Source: Streptomyces sp. NBC_00306
Lineage (GTDB): Bacteria; Actinomycetota; Actinomycetes; Streptomycetales; Streptomycetaceae
NCBI RefSeq assembly: GCF_036169555.1
Contig: NZ_CP108032.1
Coordinates: 5,704,001 to 5,768,000, forward strand
DNA length: 64,000 nt
Direction: 5' to 3'
The notes beneath the pieces were generated by a model. The model was not told where the DNA came from. It did not search any database and saw only the letters and a list, made by a program, of their open reading frames with translations. A program made the position numbers and the translations under genes. Below, one piece after another: positions 8,487-18,190 of the stretch (its first letter is position 1; each line of letters starts with the position of its first letter).

Positions 8487-9980
8487 ATGACGGACATCAT
8501 CAAGCTCACCGCGGCCGAGATCGCCGGGAAGATCGCCGCCGGCGAACTGACCGCCGTGGAGGTCACCGAGGCCCACCTGGCCCGTATCGAAGCCGTCGAC
8601 GAGAAGGTGCACGCCTTCCTGCACGTCGACCGCGAGGGCGCGCTCGCGCAGGCCCGTGCCGTCGACGCCAAGCGCGCCGCGGGCGAGAAGCTCGGCCCGC
8701 TGGCCGGTGTGCCGCTCGCGCTGAAGGACATCTTCACCACCGAGGGCATCCCGACCACCGTCGGCTCCAAGATCCTCGAAGGCTGGATCCCGCCGTACGA
8801 CGCCACCCTTACGCGCAAGCTCAAGGAGGCCGACGTCGTCATCCTCGGCAAGACCAACATGGACGAGTTCGCCATGGGGTCCTCCACCGAGAACAGCGCG
8901 TACGGCCCGACGGGCAACCCGTGGGACCTGACCCGTATCCCGGGCGGTTCCGGCGGCGGCTCCAGCGCCGCGCTGGCCTCGCACCAGGCCCCGCTCGCCA
9001 TCGGCACGGACACCGGCGGTTCCATCCGCCAGCCCGCGGCCGTCACCGGCACGGTCGGCGTCAAGCCCACCTACGGCGGCGTCTCCCGCTACGGCATGGT
9101 GGCGTTCTCCTCCTCCCTCGACCAGGGCGGCCCCTGTGCCCGCACGGTCCTGGACGCGGCTCTGCTGCACGAGGTCATCGCCGGCCACGACCCGCTGGAC
9201 TCGACGTCCATCGACGCCCCGGTCCCGGCGGTCGTCGAGGCCGCGCGCAACGGCTCCGTCACCGGCATGCGCGTCGGTGTCGTCCAGCAGTTCCGCGGCG
9301 AGCACTACCAGGCCGGCGTCATGCAGCGCTTCGACGAGGCCGTCGCGGTGCTCAAGGAGCTGGGCGCCGAGATCATCGAGCTGGACTGCCCGTCCTTCGA
9401 CCTCGGCCTGTCCGCGTACTACCTGATCGCGCCGTCCGAGTGCTCCTCGAACCTCGCCCGCTTCGACGCCATGCGCTACGGCCTGCGGGTCGGCGACGAC
9501 GGCACGAAGTCCGCCGAGGAGGTCACCGCCCTCACGCGTGAGGCCGGCTTCGGCGACGAGGTCAAGCGCCGCATCATGCTCGGCACGTACGCGCTCAGCT
9601 CCGGCTACTACGACGCGTACTACGGCAGCGCCCAGAAGGTCCGCACGCTCATCAAGCAGGACTTCGACAGGTCGTTCGAGCAGGTCGACGTCATCGTTTC
9701 GCCGACGACCCCGACCACCGCCTTCCCGATCGGTGAGCGCGCCGACGACCCGATGGCGATGTACCTTGCCGACCTGTGCACCATCCCGACCAACCTGGCC
9801 GGCAACGCGGCGATGTCGCTGCCCGTCGGCCTGGCCCCGGAGGACAATCTCCCGGTCGGACTGCAGATCATCGCCCCCGCCATGAAGGACGACCGGCTGT
9901 ACAAGGTCGGCGCCGCCGTCGAGGCCGCCTTCGTGGAAAAGTGGGGACACCCGCTGCTTGAGGAGGCTCCGTCGCTATGA
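8487..9980 (+). CDS. gatA: Asp-tRNA(Asn)/Glu-tRNA(Gln) amidotransferase subunit A
   Basis: The 497-residue glutamine-hydrolysing subunit of GatCAB, an amidase-signature enzyme. The catalytic triad is visible: Lys80 in ALKDIF, the cis-Ser155 in GGSGGGSS and the nucleophile Ser179 in TDTGGSIRQP. Ammonia released here is channelled to GatB. Length and motif spacing are typical. The stop overlaps the start of the following small gene by four bases (9977-9980), so translation is probably coupled. Confidence 0.97.
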   Translation: MTDIIKLTAAEIAGKIAAGELTAVEVTEAHLARIEAVDEKVHAFLHVDREGALAQARAVDAKRAAGEKLGPLAGVPLALKDIFTTEGIPTTVGSKILEGWIPPYDATLTRKLKEADVVILGKTNMDEFAMGSSTENSAYGPTGNPWDLTRIPGGSGGGSSAALASHQAPLAIGTDTGGSIRQPAAVTGTVGVKPTYGGVSRYGMVAFSSSLDQGGPCARTVLDAALLHEVIAGHDPLDSTSIDAPVPAVVEAARNGSVTGMRVGVVQQFRGEHYQAGVMQRFDEAVAVLKELGAEIIELDCPSFDLGLSAYYLIAPSECSSNLARFDAMRYGLRVGDDGTKSAEEVTALTREAGFGDEVKRRIMLGTYALSSGYYDAYYGSAQKVRTLIKQDFDRSFEQVDVIVSPTTPTTAFPIGERADDPMAMYLADLCTIPTNLAGNAAMSLPVGLAPEDNLPVGLQIIAPAMKDDRLYKVGAAVEAAFVEKWGHPLLEEAPSL

Positions 9981-10219
9981 GTGCCATGGCCAAGAAAGCC
10001 AAGAACTTCAAGAAGTCCAAGTCCGGTCTCTACGTGTCGCTCGGCACCACCGCGTTCGGTGCGCTCAGCGTCGCCAAGCAGGCCAGGCTCGCCCGCCAGG
10101 ACAACGACACGCTCCGGCTCATCGATGCCGCCATCTCCGCCGCGGCCATCGTGACCGGCCTGGCGATCCTGTATCGCGAGCTGAAGCGGCTCGGCGACGA
10201 CGACGTCCTGCTGGGCTGA
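9977..10219 (+). CDS. small conserved membrane protein between gatA and gatB
   Basis: An 80-residue protein with a strongly basic N-terminus (KKAKNFKKSKSG), a short hydrophobic stretch (LYVSLGTTAFGALSVA), and one clear membrane segment (AAISAAAIVTGLAILYREL) followed by an acidic tail. No enzymatic motif is seen and the function is unknown. Overlap with gatA (ATGA) and 16-base spacing to gatB place it within the tRNA-amidation operon. I believe related genes occur at this site in other Streptomyces, but I cannot verify that here. Confidence 0.8.
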   Translation: MSAMAKKAKNFKKSKSGLYVSLGTTAFGALSVAKQARLARQDNDTLRLIDAAISAAAIVTGLAILYRELKRLGDDDVLLG

Positions 10220-10235
10220 GAGGGAATGTTTCACC

Positions 10236-11747
10236 GTGACCGTCACTGAACTGGTGTCGTACGAATCGGCCCTCGCCGAGTACGACCCCGTCATGGGCCT
10301 CGAGGTCCATGTCGAACTCGGCACCAAGACCAAGATGTTCTGCGGCTGTTCGACCGAGCTGGGCGCCGCGCCCAACTCGCAGACCTGCCCCACGTGCCTC
10401 GGTATGCCCGGCTCCCTCCCGGTCGTCAACGCGATCGGCGTCGAGTCGGCCATCAAGATCGGCCTCGCGCTCAACTGCGAGATCGCCGAATGGTGCCGTT
10501 TCGCCCGGAAGAACTACTTCTATCCGGACATGCCGAAGAACTTCCAGACCTCGCAGTACGACGAGCCGATCGCCTTCAACGGCTATCTGGACGTCCAGCT
10601 CGAGGACGGGGAGATCTTCCGCGTCGAGATCGAGCGCGCCCACATGGAGGAGGACACCGGCAAGTCGACGCACGTCGGCGGTGCCACCGGCCGTATCCAC
10701 GGCGCGTCCCACTCCCTGCTGGACTACAACCGTGCCGGCATCCCGCTGATCGAGATCGTCACCAAGCCGATCGAGGGAGCCGGCGAGCGCGCGCCCGAGG
10801 TCGCCAAGGCGTACGTCGCCGAACTGCGCGAGCTCATCAAGGCGCTCGGTGTCTCCGAGGCCCGGATGGAGATGGGCCAGATGCGCTGCGACGTGAACCT
10901 GTCGCTGCGCCCGCACGGCCGGGAGAAGTTCGGCACGCGCTCGGAGACGAAGAACGTCAACTCCCTGCGTTCCGTCGAGCGCGCGGCCCGCTTCGAGATC
11001 CAGCGGCACGCCGCGGTGCTCGGCTCCGGCGGCACCATCGTCCAGGAGACCCGCCACTTCCACGAGGAGGACGGCTCCACGACGTCCGGCCGTGTGAAGG
11101 AGGAGGCCGAGGACTACCGGTACTTCCCGGAGCCCGACCTCGTCCCGATCGCTCCGCCGCGTGAGTGGGTCGAGGAGCTGCGGGGGTCCCTGCCCGAGCT
11201 GCCGCGGCTGCGCCGCAACCGGCTGCGCGAGGAGTGGGGTGTCTCCGAGCACGACATGCAGTCGATCCTCAACGCCGGTGCGCTCGATCTGATCGTCGCC
11301 ACCGCCGACGCGGGCGCCCCGGCCGACCAGGCCCGTAAGTGGTGGATGGGCGAACTGGCCCGTAACGCCAACGAGTCCGGCCGTGCGCTGGACCAGCTGC
11401 CGATCACTCCGGAGCAGGTCGCGCGCGTCACCGCGCTCGTCGCTTCCGGCGATCTGAACGACAAGCTGGCCCGCCAGGTCATCGAGGGCGTTCTCGCGGG
11501 CGAGGGCGACCCGGACACCGTGGTCGAGAAGCGCGGCCTGAAGGTCGTCTCCGACGAGGGCGCGCTGGGCACGGCCGTCGACGAGGCGATCGCCGGCAAC
11601 GCGGCCGTCGCGGACAAGATCCGCGGTGGCAAGGTGGCCGCGGTGGGCGCGCTGGTCGGCGCGGTCATGAAGGCCACCCGAGGCCAGGCGGACGCGGCTC
11701 GCGTCAAGGAGCTCATCCTGGAGAAGCTCGGCGTCACCGAGGGCTGA
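10236..11747 (+). CDS. gatB: Asp-tRNA(Asn)/Glu-tRNA(Gln) amidotransferase subunit B
   Basis: A 503-residue subunit that binds the mischarged tRNA, activates it with ATP and transfers ammonia. The N-terminal cradle begins MGLEVHVELGT and includes the zinc-type pair CGCS and CPTCLGMPGSLP, then HMEEDTGKS and DYNRAGIPLIEIV. The C-terminal helical and YqeY-like domains end with KEL(I/L)LEKLG. The start is GTG 10236. It is followed by a strong perfect hairpin at 11771-11802. Confidence 0.97.
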   Translation: MTVTELVSYESALAEYDPVMGLEVHVELGTKTKMFCGCSTELGAAPNSQTCPTCLGMPGSLPVVNAIGVESAIKIGLALNCEIAEWCRFARKNYFYPDMPKNFQTSQYDEPIAFNGYLDVQLEDGEIFRVEIERAHMEEDTGKSTHVGGATGRIHGASHSLLDYNRAGIPLIEIVTKPIEGAGERAPEVAKAYVAELRELIKALGVSEARMEMGQMRCDVNLSLRPHGREKFGTRSETKNVNSLRSVERAARFEIQRHAAVLGSGGTIVQETRHFHEEDGSTTSGRVKEEAEDYRYFPEPDLVPIAPPREWVEELRGSLPELPRLRRNRLREEWGVSEHDMQSILNAGALDLIVATADAGAPADQARKWWMGELARNANESGRALDQLPITPEQVARVTALVASGDLNDKLARQVIEGVLAGEGDPDTVVEKRGLKVVSDEGALGTAVDEAIAGNAAVADKIRGGKVAAVGALVGAVMKATRGQADAARVKELILEKLGVTEG

Positions 11748-11770
11748 TCGACACCCTCCTGCACCATCCC

Positions 11771-11802
11771 AGGCGGCCCGCACCGAACGGTGCGGGCCGC
11801 CT
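11771..11802. terminator. strong terminator hairpin between gatB and the convergent gene
   Basis: A perfect 14-bp stem (11771-11784 with 11789-11802) closed by the tetraloop GAAC. It lies between two convergent genes, so it may act in both directions. Confidence 0.85.
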
Positions 11803-11852
11803 CGGCGTCTCCGTCGCCGGCACGGAGGCCCGCGGTCGGCAGCTGCCCCGGG

Positions 11853-12761
11853 TCAGTTGCGTATGCCCAGGCCCGGCAGCAGCAGCTCGCCGCGGTCCTT
11901 GCAGCTGGCGTCCCGGGCCCGCAGTTCGTTCGGCAGTTTCGTGCCCCGGGCTCTCAGCTCCGCCAGCGCCAGCCGCGCGGCCTCCGCCGCCTCGGGCCGC
12001 TCGGGCTGCGGGAACTCCGCCTGCCACCAGCCTCGGTCGCGGGAGTGCCAGCCGCGGGAGAACATCAGCCGGGCCCGCTCCGGGCTGTCCTCCCCGTCCC
12101 GGTCGTCGACCGAGACATGCAGCCCGTCCTGCAGCGAGTAGGAGATCTGGAGCTGGCGGCCGCGGTCGGCGCCGCTGGTCAGGGAGAACCCGGCCCAGTC
12201 GCCTCCGACCTGTACGGAGAGCTGCTCGATCCAGGCGGTCAGCAGCAGCCTCAGGGCGCTCTCGAAGTGTTCGAGGCTGGAGGCCATCCGCCCGCCGGGC
12301 CGCTCCACCGGACGCTCGCCGGGACCACTGCGATCCAGCTGCCAGACGTACGGCAGCAGGTCGAAGTCGTGCTGCTCGTCCGCCGACCAGGCGCCGCCCC
12401 ACTCGAAGGTGCGGCGCTCCTCGCTCTCCAGGTATTCCGTGGGGTGGACCGACAGCTCGGCGTGGTGCCGGGTCGCCGAGAGGAGGACGGTCCTCGCGGC
12501 GTCCCGCCAGCGGACATTGGGCCCGTCGGCCGAACCGCCGTAGAGCGTGGGCTCACCGATCCGGGCGACGATCGTGTCGTACACCTCCCGGAACGTCTCC
12601 CGCCGCTCCCGCAGCGAGGCGCTCGGGTCGTAGGCGAGCACGGGCACGGGAACGCGGCCGATGTACCCCGCGGGCGCGTCGTGCAGCGCCAGCGCGAAGT
12701 CCGCGGCTTCGCAGGGGTTAAGGATCGGCTGATTGGTCCCCGTGGTCTCCATGCCGTCCAT
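11853..12761 (-). CDS. conserved protein of unknown function
   Basis: A 302-residue soluble protein with no recognised catalytic motif. Visible features are an N-terminal alpha/beta region (PVPVLAYDPS), a Trp-rich acidic middle, a segment reading LLLTAWIEQLSVQVGGDW, and a C-terminal helical region with repeated Glu/Ala ending in LLPGLGIRN. It could belong to a peptide-binding-chaperone-like (TY-Chap/YbjN) group, but I would not assign that. Two ATGs (12761 and 12752) are in frame; neither has a strong Shine-Dalgarno. It is convergent with gatB and divergent from the phospholipase gene. Confidence 0.7.
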   Translation of the reverse strand: MDGMETTGTNQPILNPCEAADFALALHDAPAGYIGRVPVPVLAYDPSASLRERRETFREVYDTIVARIGEPTLYGGSADGPNVRWRDAARTVLLSATRHHAELSVHPTEYLESEERRTFEWGGAWSADEQHDFDLLPYVWQLDRSGPGERPVERPGGRMASSLEHFESALRLLLTAWIEQLSVQVGGDWAGFSLTSGADRGRQLQISYSLQDGLHVSVDDRDGEDSPERARLMFSRGWHSRDRGWWQAEFPQPERPEAAEAARLALAELRARGTKLPNELRARDASCKDRGELLLPGLGIRN

Positions 12762-13088
12762 CGTGCCAGTCGCCGCAGACAACACCGGGGGTGCGCAGGC
12801 GGATTTACGGTTTCCGGACGGCGCGGATTCGCCCCCGGGACACCGGCCGGACGCGGGCGTACAGGTCACGGCCCTCTCCCGTCCGGCCGGGAAGCGCCGC
12901 ACAGCCCACGCAGCGGGATCGGAGTCCCGCGGACCTGGCGAGAATTCGCGGTGCCGAGGGGACGGGCACGGCCCGTCGGCAGGGGGAGGGCCGGCACGGG
13001 ACCGTTCACCACGGCGCCGTCCGTGGGTCTTCCCCAGGTCATCCGGCCCGATTACGGTCCCCGGCAGCACCGGAATCAGGAGGATCAC
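12762..13088. other. divergent intergenic region upstream of the phospholipase C gene
   Basis: No gene is supported in these 327 bases. An AGGAGG Shine-Dalgarno sits just before the GTG at 13089. TACGGT at 13053-13058 could be a -10 element for the phospholipase gene. I saw no PHO box or long dyad that would reveal phosphate control. Confidence 0.4.
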
Positions 13089-15194
13089 GTGACCACTGAC
13101 ATGTCACGGCGGCGTCTGCTCGCCCTCGGCGGAGGCGCCATCGGCGCCGCGGCGGCCGGGTCGTTGCTGCCTCCGTCCCTGCAGGCGGCACTGGCCGCCG
13201 AGCCTCCTTCCGGCGGGATGCGGGCGATCAGGCATGTCGTCGTGCTGATGCAGGAGAACCGGTCCTTCGACCACTACTTCGGCGCGCTCCGCGGTGTCCG
13301 CGGCTTCGGCGACCGCAACGCTGTCGAGCTGCCCACCGGAGGGTCCGTCTTCGAGCAGCCGGGACCGAACGGCAGCGCCGTGCTGCCCTTCCCGGTACGC
13401 GAGGCCGCCGAGGCACAGCAGAAGGACCTCCAGTACATCGGCGCACTCGACCACTCCTGGAGCGGCGGCGCCAAGGCCTGGGGCGGCGGCTGGATGAACA
13501 ACTGGGTCTCCGCCAAGTCGGCCGCCACGATGGCGTACTACGACCGGCGTGACATCCCGCTGCACTACGAACTCGCCGACACCTTCACCGTCTGCGACGC
13601 CTACCACTCCTCGATCCACACCTCCACCAGCCCCAACCGCAACCACCTGTGGAGCGGGAGGACCGGCTTCGAGGCGGACGGGACGCGTGCCGTCGACAAC
13701 GACGCCTACGACGAGGGCACCCACCCCGGCTACGACTGGGGCACGTACGCCGAACGTCTGGAGCGGGCCGGGCGCAGCTGGAAGACGTACACCGAGTGGG
13801 AGAACTTCACCGACAACCAGCTGGAGTTCTTCACCACCTTCAAGGCCGTGGCCCGCAAGGCGCTCGCCCGGACCGGCGGCCACACCTTCATGGAGTCGTT
13901 CTACGCGGCCGTCCGCGAGACCGAGAACACCGACGACACCGCCGAACGCGAACGGCTGCTGGGCCTGCTGGAGGAAGGCGTCGCCGCGCTCTCCCGCACC
14001 GAGCGCCGGCTCTTCGAGCGCGGGCTGCGGCGCGTGCCGACCGGCACCCTCGCCGAGGAGTTCGCACGGGACGTTGCCGCGGGCACGCTGCCCGACGTGT
14101 CCTATCTCGTCCCCTCCGCGGTCGACTCCGAGCACCCGAGCGTCTCCTCGCCCATCCACAGCGCCACGATCGTCTACAAGATCCTGGACGCTCTCGGCAG
14201 GCATCCCGAGGTGTGGCGGCACACCGCCCTGCTCATCAACTACGACGAGAACGACGGCTTCTTCGACCATGTGCCGCCGCCCGTCGCTCCCCCCGAGATC
14301 ACCGAGGAGCAGTGGCAGGGCAAGCCCACCGGCCTCGGCATCCGGGTGCCGATGCTCGTCGTCTCGCCGTGGTCCGTCGGCGGCTACGTCTGCTCCGAGG
14401 TCTTCGACCACACCTCCGTGATCCGCTTCCTGGAGGAATGGACGGGCGTACGGGAGCCCAACATCGGCGCCTGGCGTCGCACGGTCACCGGGGACCTCAC
14501 CTCCGCGTTCGACTTCCGCCGGGGCAGGCCGCAGCCGGACGTCGAACAGCCCGGCGCCATTCCGGCGTTCAGCGGCCGCTGGCAGCCGAAGCCCCCGCAG
14601 GTCCAGCGGATGCCGGAGCAGGAGCCGGGCAGCCGGCCCGCGCGGCCGCTGCCGTACCAGCCCGATGCCCACGGCCGGGTCACCGGCGGCTCGTTCACGG
14701 TCGCGCTCAGCAACAGCGGCCGGTCGAGCGCGCACTTCGCGCTCTACCCGTACGCGGGTGAGTTCCCCGTCCCGCAGCACAAGGACGTCCGGGGCACGGC
14801 GCGCTGGACGGTCCCCCTCGCCGGGGACGCCTACCGCTTCACGATCACCGGACCCAACGGCTTCCGCCGTGAGTTCGCGGGCACCGCCGAAGGTTCCGCC
14901 GCGCTCACCACGCAGGTCGACCACCACGACCGGGATCTCCACCTCGTGCTGCGCAACGCGGGCAGCAGGCCGGTCACCTTCACCGTCCGGCCGCTGGCCT
15001 ACGTCGACGAGGCCGACCTCGACGACTGGACCCGCTCCCTCACGGTCAAGCCCGGCCGCAGCCGCACCGTCGTCCACTCGGCGGCCGACGCGCACGGCTG
15101 GTACGACATCGAGGTGACGGCCGACCGCGAGCCCGCGTTCCGCCGCCGGTTGACGGGTCATGTCGAGAACGGCCGTGCCAGCGTGTCGGGGTGA
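13089..15194 (+). CDS. Tat-exported phosphocholine-specific phospholipase C
   Basis: A 701-residue secreted lipase. The N-terminus has a twin-arginine signal (SRRRLLALGGGAIG) with an alanine-rich cleavage region around residue 40. The phosphoesterase domain starts HVVVLMQENRSFDHYFG, the metal-site signature of acid-phosphatase/PLC enzymes, and continues with THPGYDWGTYAERLE, DENDGFFDHVPPP and a long C-terminal pair of immunoglobulin-like DUF756 domains. It should hydrolyse phosphatidylcholine or sphingomyelin outside the cell, releasing phosphocholine. GTG 13089 is supported by AGGAGG with good spacing. Confidence 0.93.
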   Translation: MTTDMSRRRLLALGGGAIGAAAAGSLLPPSLQAALAAEPPSGGMRAIRHVVVLMQENRSFDHYFGALRGVRGFGDRNAVELPTGGSVFEQPGPNGSAVLPFPVREAAEAQQKDLQYIGALDHSWSGGAKAWGGGWMNNWVSAKSAATMAYYDRRDIPLHYELADTFTVCDAYHSSIHTSTSPNRNHLWSGRTGFEADGTRAVDNDAYDEGTHPGYDWGTYAERLERAGRSWKTYTEWENFTDNQLEFFTTFKAVARKALARTGGHTFMESFYAAVRETENTDDTAERERLLGLLEEGVAALSRTERRLFERGLRRVPTGTLAEEFARDVAAGTLPDVSYLVPSAVDSEHPSVSSPIHSATIVYKILDALGRHPEVWRHTALLINYDENDGFFDHVPPPVAPPEITEEQWQGKPTGLGIRVPMLVVSPWSVGGYVCSEVFDHTSVIRFLEEWTGVREPNIGAWRRTVTGDLTSAFDFRRGRPQPDVEQPGAIPAFSGRWQPKPPQVQRMPEQEPGSRPARPLPYQPDAHGRVTGGSFTVALSNSGRSSAHFALYPYAGEFPVPQHKDVRGTARWTVPLAGDAYRFTITGPNGFRREFAGTAEGSAALTTQVDHHDRDLHLVLRNAGSRPVTFTVRPLAYVDEADLDDWTRSLTVKPGRSRTVVHSAADAHGWYDIEVTADREPAFRRRLTGHVENGRASVSG

Positions 15195-15330
15195 GCGCAC
15201 ACGCCTGTGAGTAAGCCCACGAAAGGGGCAAAGGATCACGATCGGCTGTCAGAGTGTTGCCTTGTAGGTCATGAGTTCTTTGCGGGCTGTTCCCGGACAA
15301 AGATCCACGAACCATCCGGGGAGCAGTCCG

Positions 15331-17538
15331 TTGGCAGCCATTGCCCGTTGGTGCGTCGCGCACCGGCTCGTCGCCGTACTCCTCTGGCTGTTCACCCTCG
15401 GGGGCGCCGCCGCCGCCGCGGGGTTCGCGGGCTCCGCGTACTCCACCGACTACGACGTCCCCGGCACCGAGTCGGGCCGCGCCACGGCGCTGCTCGACGC
15501 CGGCTTCCCCGGCCGGGGCGGCGACTCCGACACCGTCGTCTGGCACACCGAGGACGGCAGCGTCCGGGCCGCCGAGGTCCGGCAGCGCATGTCCCGGATG
15601 CTCGGTGAGGTCGCCGGGCTCGACGGAGTCGCCGCCGTCACCGGCCCGTACGGCTCCGAGGGCGTGGGGCAGATCAGCGAGGACGGACGCACCGCCTTCG
15701 CCACCGTCGTCTTCACGCAGAAGGCCGACGGCATTCCGCTGCCGCAGATCGAAGCGGTCGTCAACGCCGCCGAAGCCGCCGAGACGGACACGGTCCAGGT
15801 CGCGCTCGGCGGCAGTGCGGTCGTCCGCACGGAATCGGCGTCGCCGGGGCATGCCGCCGAGGTCGTCGGGGTGGCCGTCGCGGCCGTCGTCCTGTTCCTC
15901 GCCTTCGGCTCCCTCGCGGCCAGTCTGCTGCCGATCGCCACCGCCCTGGTCTCCGTCGGCACGGCGTACGCGGGCATCGTCCTGCTCGGCCATGTGATGA
16001 CCGTCGCCGACTTCGCGCCGATGCTCGGGCTGCTGATCGGGCTGGGCGTCGGTATCGACTACGCGCTGTTCATCGTCACCAGACACCGCACGGGCCTGCG
16101 CCGCGGGCTGCCGGTCGCGGAGGCAGCCCACAACGCCGTCGCCACCACCGGGCGAGCAGTGGTCTTCGCCGGCGCCACCGTCTGCATCGCCCTGCTCGGC
16201 ATGCTCATCCTGCGGCTCGACTTCCTCAACGGCGTGGCGATCGCCGCATGCCTCACCGTCGTTCTGACGGTGGCCGCCTCGGTGACCCTGCTGCCCGCCC
16301 TGCTGTCCTTCATCGGCATGCGCGCGCTCGGCGCACGCGAACGGCGCCGACTGGCCAGGCGCGGCCCCCGGCGAGAACTGCCCTCCGGGTTCGCCGCCCG
16401 CTGGTCCGCGTTCGTGGAACGCCGGCCGAAGCTGCTGGGAGGCGTCGCGGCCGTCGTCATGCTGGTCCTCGCGGTTCCGACCCTCTCGCTCCACCTCGGC
16501 ACCTCGGACCAGGGCAACAACGCCTCCACCGCGACCACCCGGCAGGCGTACGACCTGCTCGCCGACGGGTTCGGCGCAGGCGTCAACGGACCCCTCACCC
16601 TCGTCGCCCGCCTCGACAGCGCCGACGACCGGCTCGCGATGAACACCCTGGCGGGCACCCTGCGCGGCACGGAAGGCGTCGCGTCGGCCGGTCCCGTGAC
16701 GTACAACGGCAGCGGCGACACGGCCCTGCTCCCCGTCGTACCGGAGTCCGCGCCCCAGTCGAAGGCCACCAGCGAACTCGTGGACCGGCTGCGCGACGAC
16801 GTCCTGCCGGCCGCCACCGACGGCACGTCGCTCGCCGTGTACGTCGGCGGAGTCACCGCGAGCTACGACGACTTCGCCGACATCATCGTCGGCAAACTGC
16901 CCCTCTTCGTGGGCGTGGTCATCGCCCTCGGCTGTCTGCTTCTGCTGCTGGCGTTCCGCTCGGTCGGCATCCCCTTGAAGGCCGCCGTGATGAATGTGGC
17001 CGCCGTCGCCTCGTCCTTCGGCATCGTCGTCGCCGTCTTCCAGTGGGGCTGGGGCAGTGAGCTCCTGGGACTCGGCCGGGCGGGCCCCATCGAGCCCTTC
17101 CTGCCGGTCATCATGGTCTCGGTGCTCTTCGGACTCTCGATGGACTACCAGGTCTTCCTGGTCAGCCGGATGTACGAGGAGTGGCTGGAGACCGGCGACA
17201 ACTGCCGGGCCGTGCGCGTCGGGCTCGCCGAGACCGGCCGGGTGATCAACTCCGCGGCCGTCATCATGATCTCCGTCTTCCTCGCCTTCGTCCTCAGCGG
17301 CGACCGGGTCATCGCGATGTTCGGCATCGCGCTCGCGGCGGCCGTCGCCCTGGACGCCTTCGTCCTGCGCACGCTGCTGGTGCCCGCCCTCATGCACCTG
17401 CTCGGCGGTGCCAACTGGTGGCTCCCCGGCTGGCTCGACCGCCGGCTGCCGAGGATCAGTATCGAAGCCCCCGACATCCGTTCGCATGCGAGGATCCCAG
17501 GGCAGCGCACGAGCGAGGACGGGCAGCTCGTGCCATGA
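15331..17538 (+). CDS. MMPL-family (RND) membrane transporter
   Basis: A protein of about 735 residues with the two-fold MmpL layout. There is an N-terminal helix (LVAVLLWLFTLGG), a first large extracytoplasmic loop, five clustered membrane segments including GLLIGLGVGIDYALFIVTRHR, a second helix and loop from about residue 370, and a second helical set with LFGLSMDYQVFLVSRM. The paired GxxxDY motifs are the proton-relay signature. Cargo is unknown; relatives export lipids. TTG 15331 is preferred because GGGGAG precedes it by seven bases; an in-frame ATG at 15271 lacks a ribosome site. It could form a lipid-related pair with the phospholipase upstream. Confidence 0.88.
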   Translation: MAAIARWCVAHRLVAVLLWLFTLGGAAAAAGFAGSAYSTDYDVPGTESGRATALLDAGFPGRGGDSDTVVWHTEDGSVRAAEVRQRMSRMLGEVAGLDGVAAVTGPYGSEGVGQISEDGRTAFATVVFTQKADGIPLPQIEAVVNAAEAAETDTVQVALGGSAVVRTESASPGHAAEVVGVAVAAVVLFLAFGSLAASLLPIATALVSVGTAYAGIVLLGHVMTVADFAPMLGLLIGLGVGIDYALFIVTRHRTGLRRGLPVAEAAHNAVATTGRAVVFAGATVCIALLGMLILRLDFLNGVAIAACLTVVLTVAASVTLLPALLSFIGMRALGARERRRLARRGPRRELPSGFAARWSAFVERRPKLLGGVAAVVMLVLAVPTLSLHLGTSDQGNNASTATTRQAYDLLADGFGAGVNGPLTLVARLDSADDRLAMNTLAGTLRGTEGVASAGPVTYNGSGDTALLPVVPESAPQSKATSELVDRLRDDVLPAATDGTSLAVYVGGVTASYDDFADIIVGKLPLFVGVVIALGCLLLLLAFRSVGIPLKAAVMNVAAVASSFGIVVAVFQWGWGSELLGLGRAGPIEPFLPVIMVSVLFGLSMDYQVFLVSRMYEEWLETGDNCRAVRVGLAETGRVINSAAVIMISVFLAFVLSGDRVIAMFGIALAAAVALDAFVLRTLLVPALMHLLGGANWWLPGWLDRRLPRISIEAPDIRSHARIPGQRTSEDGQLVP

Positions 17539-17561
17539 CGGGCAGCTCGTGCCATGACGGG
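17519..17561 (+). repeat. 19-base tandem duplication across the MMPL gene stop codon
   Basis: Two copies of a 19-base unit (first at 17521-17539, second at 17540-17558, with partial flanks) lie end to end. The TGA of the transporter gene is in the first copy. This looks like a recent slippage duplication of the gene end. Confidence 0.85.
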
Positions 17562-17575
17562 CCGAAGGAGCTCCG

Positions 17576-18133
17576 ATGTTCGCGATATCCCTGGGCGACG
17601 AGGCGGCGGAACTGCGCCCCCTGGAGCCGTGGCAGGCCGAGGAGTTCCTCGCCCACATGGACCGCGGGCGTGAGTTCATCGGTGAGTTCATCGCCCTCGC
17701 CGCCGCGGCCACGGACCTCGATTCGGCCCGGGCCTTCCTGCACTCCTACGCGGAGAAGCAGGCGGCGGACGGCGGACGGATCTACGGCATCTGGCTGGAC
17801 GGGACGCTGGTCGGCGGTGTGCTCTTCCGGGTCTTCGACGCCGCCCTGGAGTACTGCGAGGTCGGCTGCTGGCTCGAACCGGCGGCCGTCGGCAAGGGGC
17901 TCGTCACCCGGGCGGTCCGGTTGCTGATCGACTGGGCCGTGGTCGAGCGGGGAATCCACCGCGTCGAGTGGATGGCGGCCTCCGGGAACACCGCGAGCGT
18001 CAATGTCGCCAAACGGCTCGGGATGACGCGGGAGGGCGTGCTGCGGGACGCGTTCCCCTACCGGGGAGTACGGCACGACATGGAGGTCTGGTCGGTCCTG
18101 GCGCCGGAGTGGCGGGAGCTGCGGAGCCGCTGA
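17576..18133 (+). CDS. RimJ/RimL-type GNAT acetyltransferase
   Basis: A 185-residue N-acetyltransferase. The GNAT fold is seen as GRIYGIWLDGTLVGGVLF, then EVGCWLEPAAVGKGLVTRAV (the V/A-x-x-G-K-G-L acetyl-CoA loop), and GNTASVNVAKRLGMTREG near the end, typical of RimJ/RimL ribosomal-protein acetyltransferases and related enzymes. The target may be a protein N-terminus or a small amine; this cannot be told. ATG 17576 is preceded by AAGGAGC, a good ribosome site. Confidence 0.9.
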   Translation: MFAISLGDEAAELRPLEPWQAEEFLAHMDRGREFIGEFIALAAAATDLDSARAFLHSYAEKQAADGGRIYGIWLDGTLVGGVLFRVFDAALEYCEVGCWLEPAAVGKGLVTRAVRLLIDWAVVERGIHRVEWMAASGNTASVNVAKRLGMTREGVLRDAFPYRGVRHDMEVWSVLAPEWRELRSR

Positions 18134-18190
18134 CCGGCCGTGCCTTCCCGCCCGGCCGCGCTCGTTAAGGGGACTCTCAGACAAGCCGCC

